Source of the DNA: Deltaproteobacteria bacterium
GTDB taxonomy: Bacteria > Desulfobacterota > Desulfobaccia > Desulfobaccales > 0-14-0-80-60-11
DNA: 12,768 nucleotides
Assembly (NCBI GenBank): GCA_023381945.1
Contig: JAMCQY010000055.1
Span: 1 to 12,768, forward strand
Direction of reading: 5' to 3'
Positions within the stretch are counted from its first letter, which is position 1; each line of letters starts with the position of its first letter. Shown piece after piece: positions 1 to 7,071 of the stretch. The notes below the pieces were generated by a model. It did no database searches. It was given only the letters and a program-made list of their open reading frames with translations, and had not been told where the DNA came from. Made by a program: the position numbers and the translations under genes.

Positions 1-549
1 CTTGCCCACCTCGAAGAGCACCGAGAGCTCGGCAATGCGTTTCTTGGCCTCCTCCTGGACGATGGCCTGGCGCAGCGTGCCCGCCAGCATCAGGCAGGCT
101 ATCTGGATGTTCTGACGCTCGGCGGGTGTGATGCTTCGGACGTTTCGGTCCACCAGGAGCAGGACGCCGTACATAAAATTGTCGTCGGCCACCGGGAAGG
201 CGGCCAGAGTGCGATAGGCAGGATGGAGCTTCTCTATCCCGGCGTTAGCCTCGTGGCCCCCTGCTGGCGGGCGGTGCATCACCCGGTACTTGCGGGTGGC
301 GCCCACCTCGCCCACCAGGCCGCGGCCCAGGGGAAATTCCAGGCGCAAATGAGGCGCTACGGGACCCTGGCTGCTGATGGTCAGAACCAGGACCTCCTTG
401 GCCTTATCCAGCCCGAAATAGAGCGCCAAATCCACCTTGAGGTGCCGGCCCAAAAGGTGAACCAGGTTTTGGGCCCGCTCCCCAAAGCTGACGGTGGAAG
501 TGAAGACCTCCACCATCTGGGTTAAAAAGGCAGCGCGCTCGGAAATCAT
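1..549 (-). CDS. GAF-domain protein, N-terminal part (cut by window edge)
   Basis: An open frame of 183 codons starts with ATG at 547-549 and runs off the left edge. It was translated by hand from the reverse strand. The N-terminus reads MISERAAFLTQMVEVF. Residues of about 15-160 have the look of a GAF fold: alternating helices and strands, the segment LGRGLVGEVG, and a later strand pair around FPVADDNFMYGVLLLVDR. A helix ending in KKRIAELSVLFEVGK follows, which resembles the linker leading into a second GAF or a kinase domain in many signalling proteins. GAF domains bind small ligands or mediate signalling, but neither the ligand nor the output domain can be seen here. The start lies 6 bp after the glgA stop and has a GGGAGGG ribosome-binding site about 9 nt upstream, inside the end of glgA. 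It is therefore probably the third gene of the galT-glgA unit. The GAF assignment is by fold pattern and is moderately sure; the overall protein class is unknown. Confidence 0.7.
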   Translation of the reverse strand, partial: MISERAAFLTQMVEVFTSTVSFGERAQNLVHLLGRHLKVDLALYFGLDKAKEVLVLTISSQGPVAPHLRLEFPLGRGLVGEVGATRKYRVMHRPPAGGHEANAGIEKLHPAYRTLAAFPVADDNFMYGVLLLVDRNVRSITPAERQNIQIACLMLAGTLRQAIVQEEAKKRIAELSVLFEVGK

Positions 550-555
550 GGAAAT

Positions 556-2028
556 CTACCCTCCCAAAAGGCGCTGCCGTTTTTCTACGGCGAGGCGGTA
601 CAGCTCCACATATTTGGGGCCCGCGGTATTGGTCCAGGAATAGTCCAGGGCCATGTTCTGCCGCATCAGGGACTGCCAGGCCGGACGGTCTTGATACAGG
701 GTCAGAGCCCGGCGCACCGCGCCCATGAGTTCCGCCGGTGTATAACCGGTGAATTTGAACCCGGTGCCGGTCCCGGTGGCGGGGGAGTATTCCCGAATGG
801 TTTCATCCAGGCCGCCGGTGGCTCGCACCACCGGGATGGTGCCGTAGCGTAAGCAATAGAGCTGGTCCAATCCGCAAGGCTCATAACGGGAAGGCATCAG
901 AAAGATGTCCGAACCGGCGATGATCTGGTGCGCCAGTCCATCACTGTAGCCGATGACCAGGCCCATCTTTTCCGGATAGCGGGAGGCGATCTCCTGCAAG
1001 AGATAATGGTGCCGCTCTTCCCCGGTTCCCTGGATTACAAAGCCCAGATCCAGATGCATCAGGTCATCGAGGATATTTTCCACCAGGTCAATGCCCTTGC
1101 GCTCAAAGAAACGGGTGGTCATGCCCAAGAGGGGCTTCTCCGGCGACAGGTTCAGACCAAAGCGTTTTCCCAAGGCGGCTTTACAGGCCTCCTTACCTTC
1201 CAAATGTTCCGGACCGTAAGTGGCCGGCAGGAAGGCATCAATACCCGGGTCCCAGCGGGCATAGTCCACACCTTCCAGGATGCCGTAAAGTTCCTTGGCC
1301 CTTTCCTGAAAAAGTCCCTCCAGGCCGAAACCGAATTCCGGGGTCAGGATCTCTTCCCGATACCTGGTGCTCACCGTGCTGAGCAGGTCGGCGAACACCA
1401 GGCCGCCTTTCATAAAGTTGAGTTGGCCATAGTATTCCAAGGCCTTAGGGGAGAGCAGCTCCCAGCCCAGGCCGGTGAGGGGCAGGTCGAAGGAGGAGAA
1501 GAGCCCTTGGTAGCCCACGTTATGAACCGTGTAGACCGTGGCTCGGCGTTGCAGCCGCGGCCGGTCGGCGTAAAGGGTGCGCAGATAGACGGGCACCAAG
1601 CCGGTCTGCCATTCGTGGCAATGGCAAATATCGCAGTCCAGTTCGAGGGCCTCCATCATCTCCACTGCCGCCCGGCTGAAGAAGATGAAGCGCTCGGCAT
1701 TATCTTCGAAATCACCGTAAGCGGTGCCGTAGAGGCCGTCCCGGTTAAATAAGGCGTCCTGGGCGATGAAGTAGAACTTCAAATTAGGCTCGGGCTCCGA
1801 GGTAAAGATCTCCGCCGGCAGGCTCTTCAGGGACAATGGGATGGTGAGAGTTAAATCCATTGAATTCAAGGGCTGTCCGGATCCCCGCACCTGGCGGTAA
1901 AGGGGGAGCACTACCTTCACCTCGTGTCCCAGTTTGACCAGGGTCGACGCCAGGGCATAAATCACTTCCGCCAAACCACCGCTTTGGGCGAAGGGATTGG
2001 CTTCCGGGGTAACCATCAGGATGCGCAT
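556..2028 (-). CDS. glgA: Glycogen/starch synthase, GT5 family, with unusual QSGGL motif
   Basis: The 490-residue product has the normal length of bacterial GlgA, which transfers glucose from ADP-glucose to a growing alpha-1,4-glucan in the cytoplasm. The N-terminal Rossmann half begins MRILMVTPEANPFAQSGGL. The nucleotide-binding C-terminal half carries TTRFFERKGIDLV (family version SRLxxQKGxDL), GLVIGYSDGLAHQIIAGSD, and the family signature SRYEPCGLDQLYCLRYGTIP followed by GGLDET. CHEWQTGL and HNVGYQGLF match the conserved HDWHT and HNxxYQG blocks. The oddity is Gln15 (codon CAA) where nearly all characterised enzymes have Lys in KxGGL; in E. coli GlgA the equivalent Lys15 contributes to ADP-glucose binding. 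The gene lies 17 bp after galT, with GAGAGGG upstream of its ATG, and 6 bp before the GAF gene, so co-transcription is likely. The family is certain. The donor sugar nucleotide and the activity are less so, because of Q15. Confidence 0.93.
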   Translation of the reverse strand: MRILMVTPEANPFAQSGGLAEVIYALASTLVKLGHEVKVVLPLYRQVRGSGQPLNSMDLTLTIPLSLKSLPAEIFTSEPEPNLKFYFIAQDALFNRDGLYGTAYGDFEDNAERFIFFSRAAVEMMEALELDCDICHCHEWQTGLVPVYLRTLYADRPRLQRRATVYTVHNVGYQGLFSSFDLPLTGLGWELLSPKALEYYGQLNFMKGGLVFADLLSTVSTRYREEILTPEFGFGLEGLFQERAKELYGILEGVDYARWDPGIDAFLPATYGPEHLEGKEACKAALGKRFGLNLSPEKPLLGMTTRFFERKGIDLVENILDDLMHLDLGFVIQGTGEERHHYLLQEIASRYPEKMGLVIGYSDGLAHQIIAGSDIFLMPSRYEPCGLDQLYCLRYGTIPVVRATGGLDETIREYSPATGTGTGFKFTGYTPAELMGAVRRALTLYQDRPAWQSLMRQNMALDYSWTNTAGPKYVELYRLAVEKRQRLLGG

Positions 2029-2045
2029 CTCTTATCCCTCTCAGG

Positions 2046-3044
2046 CTACAGTTGCACCTCCCGGAGGTACTGGGCCGCATCTTCCGGGGGAGTGGGATTG
2101 ATATAAAAACCCGAGCCCCACTCGAAACCAGCGATCAAGGTCAGCTTGGGCACGATCTCGAAATGCCAGTGATAATAATCCAGCTCTGGCTCGCGGATGG
2201 GCGCGGTATGCAACATAAAATTATAAGGCACCTTGCCCAGGGCTTTTTCCAGGCGCTTCAGGGTCTCAGAAAAGAGCTCCGCCAACAGGTGGTAGGAGTT
2301 GTCCTTCAAATCTATGTAAGAAGACTGATGCATCTTGGGCAAAATCCAGATTTCAAACGGCGACCGGGGGGCAAATGGCGAGATGGCCACGAATTCGTCG
2401 TTTTCCAGGATCACCCGCACCCGCTGCTGCAGTTCCTGGCGGATCATGTCGCAGAAGACGCAGCGTTCCTTGTAGTTGTAATAGAATTTGGCGCCGGACA
2501 GTTCTTCCGTGACCAGCTCCGGCACGACGGGCAGGGCGATGAGCTGGCTGTGGCTGTGCTCCAGGGAGGCCCCGGCGGCCCGCCCCTGGTTCTTGAAGAT
2601 CAGTACGTATCTAAACCGGGGGTCCGCGCCCAGGGTAAAGATGCGGTCCCGATAGGCGGTGAGGACCCGAAAGAAGGCGTCTAAAGGGATATCGGACAGA
2701 GTGGCGTGGTGGTCGGGGCTTTCGATGATGACTTCGTGGGCGCCGACGCCGTTCATCTGGTCGAACATTCCCTCCCCCCGGCGGTCCAACTCCCCTTCTT
2801 TGGCCAGGGCCGGGAACTTGTTATTCACTACCCGGAGGAGCCAGCCCCGGGTGTTAGGCTCGGTGCCCGGCTCCCGGTAGGCTAGAACCTCAGGCGGCGT
2901 GGTGTGTTCGTTGCCCGGATCGAAGGGACAGAAGCCGCCTTTGGTTACCTCGGGTTCGACGACAAAGTCGTGGGGACGCTTGCCGCGTTCGGTGGAAATA
3001 ATCACCCAACGGCCGATAATGGGGTCTTTGCGCAATTCCGGCAT
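2046..3044 (-). CDS. galT: Galactose-1-phosphate uridylyltransferase (HIT-superfamily)
   Basis: The 332-residue protein matches the GalT family, which swaps UMP between UDP-glucose and galactose-1-phosphate through a covalent His-UMP intermediate (Leloir pathway). The active-site motif H163-S-H165-S-Q167 is intact, and H165 is the expected nucleophile. By comparison with E. coli GalT (zinc ligands C52, C55, H115, H164), C39, H112 (in SPDHH) and H163 are kept, but the second Cys is Asp42 (CPFDPGNE). The second half contains ERCVFCDMI and an HWHFEIVPK strand typical of the C-terminal HIT-like repeat. The ATG at 3044 has GGAGGT 9 nt upstream. This is the first gene of the galT-glgA-GAF unit, and a promoter-like sequence lies about 85 bp upstream. 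A relative with ADP-glucose or another nucleotidyl donor cannot be excluded, since this family also includes adenylyltransferases. The glgA neighbour makes a role in glycogen or sugar-nucleotide supply plausible. Confidence 0.9.
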   Translation of the reverse strand: MPELRKDPIIGRWVIISTERGKRPHDFVVEPEVTKGGFCPFDPGNEHTTPPEVLAYREPGTEPNTRGWLLRVVNNKFPALAKEGELDRRGEGMFDQMNGVGAHEVIIESPDHHATLSDIPLDAFFRVLTAYRDRIFTLGADPRFRYVLIFKNQGRAAGASLEHSHSQLIALPVVPELVTEELSGAKFYYNYKERCVFCDMIRQELQQRVRVILENDEFVAISPFAPRSPFEIWILPKMHQSSYIDLKDNSYHLLAELFSETLKRLEKALGKVPYNFMLHTAPIREPELDYYHWHFEIVPKLTLIAGFEWGSGFYINPTPPEDAAQYLREVQL

Positions 3045-3128
3045 AAATTTTTACCTCCAGGCCCCGCGGCCGACGAACAGGCGTATACCGCCCTTCCCAT
3101 CGCTCTTTTGGGAACCAGGATGCCCCAC

Positions 3129-3156
3129 AGTATACTTCCACGGGATAAATTTGCAA
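3129..3156 (-). promoter_or_regulatory. Candidate sigma70 promoter for galT-glgA-GAF
   Basis: On the minus strand TTGCAA (3151-3156) and TATACT (3129-3134) are separated by 16 nt. They match the -35 and -10 consensus at 4/6 and 5/6 positions. The predicted transcript would start near 3122, giving a leader of roughly 75-80 nt before the galT ATG. The rest of the 260-bp gap between galT and the DUF2905 gene holds no gene that I can support. The call is by motif only. Confidence 0.4.
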
Positions 3157-3304
3157 GGCAAATGGCGGACATATCCCTGCGGGCATCACCTTTTCATAAG
3201 ATAGAGCAGTTACTTATCATTGTCCAGGGGAGAGGGTAGGCTTATGTGAACGTATGGGGTGAGTTTAAAATCCGCCCCTACCAGGCCTTTGAAAGCAGGA
3301 AAAA

Positions 3305-3517
3305 TTACCGCCGTAATAGCCAGAAGACCAGGCTTAGAATAACACTGATGAGAATGCAGGTCCCCAGGGGGAAATAAAAAGTGAAATTCTCCCGCTTGAT
3401 GACGATATCACCCGGCAGCTTCCCCAGGCCGGGAATCTTGGGGACCAGCAGCAACGCCAATCCCACCACTACCAGAAGAATGCCAAAAAAGATAAGCATA
3501 CGAGCCAGGTCGGACAT
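3305..3517 (-). CDS. Small membrane protein, DUF2905 family
   Basis: The 70-residue protein has two hydrophobic helices, at about residues 7-25 (MLIFFGILLVVVGLALLLV) and 49-67 (PLGTCILISVILSLVFWLL). The conserved loop between them, GLGKLPGDIVIKRENFTFYFP, is the hallmark of DUF2905, a family of unknown function found as a very short inner-membrane protein in many bacteria. The ATG at 3517 has AAGGTG about 6 nt upstream, and the length is normal for the family. The gene is divergent from hisA with a 135-bp gap. It is in the same orientation as galT but separated from it by 260 bp containing a candidate promoter, so it is probably transcribed separately. The family call is firm; no function can be inferred. 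Confidence 0.88.
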   Translation of the reverse strand: MSDLARMLIFFGILLVVVGLALLLVPKIPGLGKLPGDIVIKRENFTFYFPLGTCILISVILSLVFWLLRR

Positions 3518-3652
3518 TATGCACCTTTGGCGAAAGCGTTGACGCCATTATTTTAACGCTCAACCTCAAGATTTTAAAGAGATTTTCTGATCAGCTTAAT
3601 TATCCGGGCCAGCGCTGGCAGTTCAGGGAATTTTGGGTTAAACTTTTCAATT

Positions 3653-4393
3653 ATGCTGATTATTCCGGCAATTGATTTGCGTGGCGGTAAATGCGTACGC
3701 CTGCGCCAGGGCCGGGCCGAGGAGATGACGGTCTTCTCCGACGACCCGGTGGCCACCGGCCTCAAGTGGCAGGCGGCCGGGGCCAAATGGCTCCACGTGG
3801 TGGACCTGGACGGCGCCTTCTCCGGCAGCCCTCAGAATCTTTCGGCTATCCGCAACCTGCGAAAGTCGCTGAATATTCCCATAGAATTGGGGGGTGGCAT
3901 TCGCACCCTGGACACCATTGAGTCTTACCTCGATCTGGGGCTGGACCGCCTGATTTTGGGTACCGTGATCTTGAAGGACCCGGACCTGGCGAAACGTGCC
4001 TGCACCGAGTTTCCCGGCAAAATCGCCCTTGGCCTGGACGCCAAAAACGGCCTGCTGGCGCTGGAGGGCTGGACCGAGACCAGCCGCAAAACCGCCCTGG
4101 AAGTGGCCAAATCGCTGGAGCCGTTACGACCCGCCGCCTTGATCTATACCGACATCGCCCGGGACGGGGTCAAAAAGGGCGTCAATCTTGCCGCCACCCA
4201 GGCCCTGGCCGAGGCGGTCAATCTTCCGGTCATCGCCTCGGGCGGGGTCAGCACCATCGCGGATATAGAGGCCCTGCTTCCCTTGGAAGCCGCCGGCGTA
4301 GTCGGGGTGATCACCGGCCGGGCGCTTTACGATGGCAGCCTGGACTTGACCGAAGCCATTAAGCTGGCCCAGAAAGGCAGTACTGAGTACTGA
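3653..4393 (+). CDS. hisA: Phosphoribosylformimino-AICAR ribotide isomerase
   Basis: The 246-residue protein has the HisA (ProFAR isomerase) TIM barrel. It catalyses the Amadori rearrangement of ProFAR to PRFAR, the fourth step of histidine synthesis. The two catalytic aspartates are visible: D8 in PAIDLRGGKCVRL and D129 in GLDAKNG. The phosphate-binding elements IELGGGIRT and IASGGVST are present, with YTDIARDG between them. The last four residues (STEY) and the TGA stop are encoded by the heptamer repeat at 4382-4455, so the native C-terminus has been slightly rewritten; core family motifs are unaffected. No Shine-Dalgarno sequence precedes the ATG, which follows an AT-rich stretch. A weak TTGGCG/TATTTT pair (3527-3532 and 3549-3554, 16 nt apart) could be the promoter. 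No other his gene is adjacent, although hisA often sits beside hisF. TrpF-like bifunctional PriA is possible but not suggested by the context. Confidence 0.95.
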   Translation: MLIIPAIDLRGGKCVRLRQGRAEEMTVFSDDPVATGLKWQAAGAKWLHVVDLDGAFSGSPQNLSAIRNLRKSLNIPIELGGGIRTLDTIESYLDLGLDRLILGTVILKDPDLAKRACTEFPGKIALGLDAKNGLLALEGWTETSRKTALEVAKSLEPLRPAALIYTDIARDGVKKGVNLAATQALAEAVNLPVIASGGVSTIADIEALLPLEAAGVVGVITGRALYDGSLDLTEAIKLAQKGSTEY

Positions 4394-4455
4394 GTGCTGG
4401 GTACTGAGTTTAAGGCATCAATCTTTCACTCAGTACTCAGTACTCAGTACTCAGT
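4382..4455. repeat. Inverted heptamer array: 4x ACTGAGT facing 4x ACTCAGT
   Basis: Four head-to-tail heptamers lie at 4382-4409: ACTGAGT, ACTGAGT, GCTGGGT, ACTGAGT. After an 18-nt spacer (4410-4427), four perfect copies of the reverse complement ACTCAGT fill 4428-4455. The two 28-nt blocks can form a long hairpin with only two mismatched positions. The left block overlaps the 3' end of hisA and contains its TGA stop. A short T run (TTTT at 4457-4460) follows the right block, so the structure might end hisA transcription. It resembles the short tandemly repeated heptamers (STRR) described in cyanobacteria in style, not in sequence. Confidence 0.93.
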
Positions 4456-4504
4456 CCTTTACGAGCCTGTCCTTCATTTATAGAACAAAAATAGAAATTA
4501 AAAT

Positions 4505-6988
4505 TTGACTACTAATTCCTTTCTCAGCCGCGTGCAACGCCCCTCCCGGTACCTGGGGGGGGAGATCAACGCCGTCCTGAAAGACCCCCGGGATCTTGCC
4601 CTTAGGGTCGCTCTGCTCTTTCCAGACCTATACGAAGTGGGCATGTCCCACCTGGGTCTTGGCCTCCTTTATGGTATCCTTAACCGGGAAGACGACATCT
4701 GGGCGGAGCGGGCTTATGCCCCGGCCCCTGACCTGGAGACAGAACTGCGCTCCCAGGGCCGCAGCCTCACCAGCCTGGAGTCCGGCACTCCTCTGGCGCA
4801 ATTCGACCTGCTGGGGGTGAGCCTGCAATACGAGTTGGGCTACACCAACTTCCTCAATATGCTGGAGCTGGGCGGCGTCCCACTGCTGGCAGCGGGGCGC
4901 GGTCCCGGCGATCCGGTGGTGGTGGCCGGCGGCCCCACCTGCTTCAACCCCGAACCGGTGGCGCCTTTTCTCGACGCGGTGGTGTTGGGTGATGGTGAAG
5001 AAGCGGTGCTGGAATTGGCCGCCACGGTGGCCGCCTGGAAGAAAAGCCGCAGCAGCCGGCAGGACCTCTGGCAGGCCTTGGAAGAACTGGACGGCGTCTA
5101 TGTCCCAGCCCTGTTTGACATGAAGTTTGACGAGGCTGGCAGGCTCCGGGAAATTAACTCCAGGGGCCGCCGCGCCGTCATTCATAAGCGAATCCTGGAC
5201 GACCTCAACCGGATGGCGGTTTCCCCCCGGGCCCTGGTGCCCTACTGCCAGATCGTCCATGACCGTCTTAATGTCGAAATCTCCCGGGGCTGCACCCGGG
5301 GCTGCCGTTACTGCCAGGCCGGCATGATCTATCGTCCGGTGCGGGAGCGCCAGGCCGCCGGCCTCTTGGCCTGGACTGAAACTGCCTTGGCCGCCACCGG
5401 CTATGAAGAATTATCGCTATTGACCCTGAGCGCTGGGGACTACGCCTGCCTCGACTGGCTGATCACCAGCCTCATGGACCGGCTGGAACAGCGGCAGGTA
5501 GCCGTGTCGCTGCCATCGCTGCGGGCCGATACCCTGAGCCCGGAAATCCTGGAACAGCTAAAGCGGGTGCGGCGCACCGGCTTGACCCTGGCCCCGGAGG
5601 CCGGCACCGACCGCCTGCGCCGGGTGATCAATAAGAACCTGCCGGAAGAGATCATTCTGGCCTCGGCCCGCCAGGCCTTTGCCTCGGGCTGGAAGCTGCT
5701 GAAGCTTTATTTCATGCTGGGCCTGCCCTCCGAGACCCCGGCGGACCGGGAGGCCATCCCGCATTTGTCCCGGCAAATCTTGCAGGCCAGTTCCCGGCGG
5801 GTTCAGCTTCACGTCAGCCTGGGGAGCTTTATTCCCAAATCCCACACCCCTTTCCAGTGGGAGCGGCAAGCGAATCTAGAAGAATGTCGCGGCTTTCTGC
5901 ACGAGGTCAAAGACGGATTGCGTCACCGGCAGATTCAGGCGAAATGGAACTCCGCCGCTCAGACCTGGCTGGAGGGGGTTTTCTCCCGGGGGGACCGGCG
6001 GCTCGCTCCGGTTTTGCTGGCGGCGCACCGCCTGGGTTGCCGGCTGGACGCCTGGAGCGAACATCTGCGCCTGGAAACCTGGCGTCAGGCCTTTCAGGAG
6101 ACCGGGGTGGACCCGGACTCCTACCTGCGGCAGCGATCCACGGAGGAGGTCCTGCCCTGGGACCATCTGGACAGCGGTGTCAGTCGAGATTTTTTGCTTG
6201 CGGAGCGGGAGCGGGCCTTCCAGGGGCTGGAGACCCCCGATTGCCGCAGAGCCGGTTGCCAGGACTGCGGCGTCTGCGACCACGACCGGATCGACCTGCG
6301 GCTGGATCAGCCCTCAGGGGTTCGTCCGGAAATAAAAGCTGCTCCTGCCTCCGCCCCGCCCCAACCGGGGCGCTACCGCCTGACTTATGCCAGGCTGGAG
6401 CAGGCCCGCTGGCTGGGCCACCTGGAATTGGTCGCGGCCTTTTACCGCAGCCTGCGCCGCTCCGGGCTACCCCTGATCTTCACTGAAGGTTTCCATCCCC
6501 TGCCCCGGGTGTCGTTCCATGGCGCCCTGCCCGTGGGGGTGGAGTCCCTGGCCGAAACCCTGGATGTGGAATTAGCGGAGATCGGGGCGCCCGCGGCCCT
6601 GATGGACGCTCTAAACCGGGTCTTGCCTCCGGGGATTAAGATCGTGGAGGCCGTCCGCCTGGCGAAAAGGCTGCCCTCGCCCCACCTGGATACCGCGGTC
6701 TATCAAGTGGAGAGCCCGGAGCCGCTCTTTGACCGCGACACCGCCGAGACCTTTCTGGCCCAGGAGACCTTTCTGTTTACCCGGCGGCGTCCCAAGAAAG
6801 AGGACCGGATTATCAACTTGCGGGAACTGGTGGCCCAACTCAGGGTGGCTGACCCCCAACACCTGGAATTGCACTTGCGCCTCCGGGCAAAGGATAACGT
6901 TAAAGTTACGGATGCCCTGACCCACATCTTCAGACTGAATGAAGACCAAAGCCGGGATTTGCAGATTTTGAAGTCGCGGAGTTTTTAA
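4505..6988 (+). CDS. Radical SAM protein TIGR03960 fused to DUF2344 (TIGR03936)
   Basis: The 827-residue protein carries a B12-binding-like N-terminal domain (about 30-200) with VALLFPDLYEVGMSHLGLG, SLQYELGYTN and VVAGGPTCFNPEPVAPFLDAV; no canonical DxHxxG cobalamin motif is evident. The radical SAM domain has the cluster motif C263-TRG-C267-RY-C270, which binds a 4Fe-4S cluster and S-adenosylmethionine, and continues to about residue 500. A second cysteine group, C580, C585, C588, C591, lies just before the C-terminal DUF2344 domain (about 623-820, RYRLTYARLEQARWLGHLELV and TEGFHPLPR). DUF2344 is a separate gene in some bacteria and fused in others. The substrate is unknown to me; frequent linkage to rng suggests RNA or translation, as an inference. 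The start is TTG, with no Shine-Dalgarno and an A-rich leader. It was chosen because the conserved N-terminal block RPSRYLGGE must be included; GTG at 4532 is the only close alternative. A weak TTTACG/TATAGA pair upstream would give a leader of under 20 nt. Confidence 0.9.
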   Translation: MTTNSFLSRVQRPSRYLGGEINAVLKDPRDLALRVALLFPDLYEVGMSHLGLGLLYGILNREDDIWAERAYAPAPDLETELRSQGRSLTSLESGTPLAQFDLLGVSLQYELGYTNFLNMLELGGVPLLAAGRGPGDPVVVAGGPTCFNPEPVAPFLDAVVLGDGEEAVLELAATVAAWKKSRSSRQDLWQALEELDGVYVPALFDMKFDEAGRLREINSRGRRAVIHKRILDDLNRMAVSPRALVPYCQIVHDRLNVEISRGCTRGCRYCQAGMIYRPVRERQAAGLLAWTETALAATGYEELSLLTLSAGDYACLDWLITSLMDRLEQRQVAVSLPSLRADTLSPEILEQLKRVRRTGLTLAPEAGTDRLRRVINKNLPEEIILASARQAFASGWKLLKLYFMLGLPSETPADREAIPHLSRQILQASSRRVQLHVSLGSFIPKSHTPFQWERQANLEECRGFLHEVKDGLRHRQIQAKWNSAAQTWLEGVFSRGDRRLAPVLLAAHRLGCRLDAWSEHLRLETWRQAFQETGVDPDSYLRQRSTEEVLPWDHLDSGVSRDFLLAERERAFQGLETPDCRRAGCQDCGVCDHDRIDLRLDQPSGVRPEIKAAPASAPPQPGRYRLTYARLEQARWLGHLELVAAFYRSLRRSGLPLIFTEGFHPLPRVSFHGALPVGVESLAETLDVELAEIGAPAALMDALNRVLPPGIKIVEAVRLAKRLPSPHLDTAVYQVESPEPLFDRDTAETFLAQETFLFTRRRPKKEDRIINLRELVAQLRVADPQHLELHLRLRAKDNVKVTDALTHIFRLNEDQSRDLQILKSRSF

Positions 6989-6998
6989 AGAGATAGAA

Positions 6999-7061
6999 TG
7001 TAGCGCCGCCGCCCCCGGCGGCGTAGAGTGGGATTGAACCGCCGGGGGCGGCGGTTCTACA
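6999..7061. repeat. GC-rich inverted repeat, 23-nt arms, between radical SAM gene and rng
   Basis: The left arm (6999-7021) and right arm (7039-7061) are reverse complements at 21 of 23 positions. Both outer ends read TGTAG, followed by a two-base mismatch and a 16-bp perfectly paired GC block (CCGCCGCCCCCGGCGG). The loop is 17 nt. It starts 10 nt after the radical SAM gene stop and ends 10 nt before the rng ATG. It could act as a terminator-like or mRNA-stabilising hairpin. The symmetrical ends suggest a REP/MITE-type mobile or formerly mobile element. Confidence 0.9.
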
Positions 7062-7071
7062 CATGTGATTT

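Noticed and set aside
928..1752. Long plus-strand open frame (274 codons) opposite glgA
   Set aside because: It is antisense to a well-conserved enzyme and shows no domain logic of its own; long antisense frames are expected in GC-rich DNA.
3227..3286. Inverted repeat GGTAGG ... CCTACC upstream of galT
   Set aside because: Only six bases pair across a loop of more than 30 nt; too weak to call, though it may be a decayed repeat.
4382..4455. CRISPR array
   Set aside because: The units are 7 bp with no unique spacers and are arranged in two inverted blocks.
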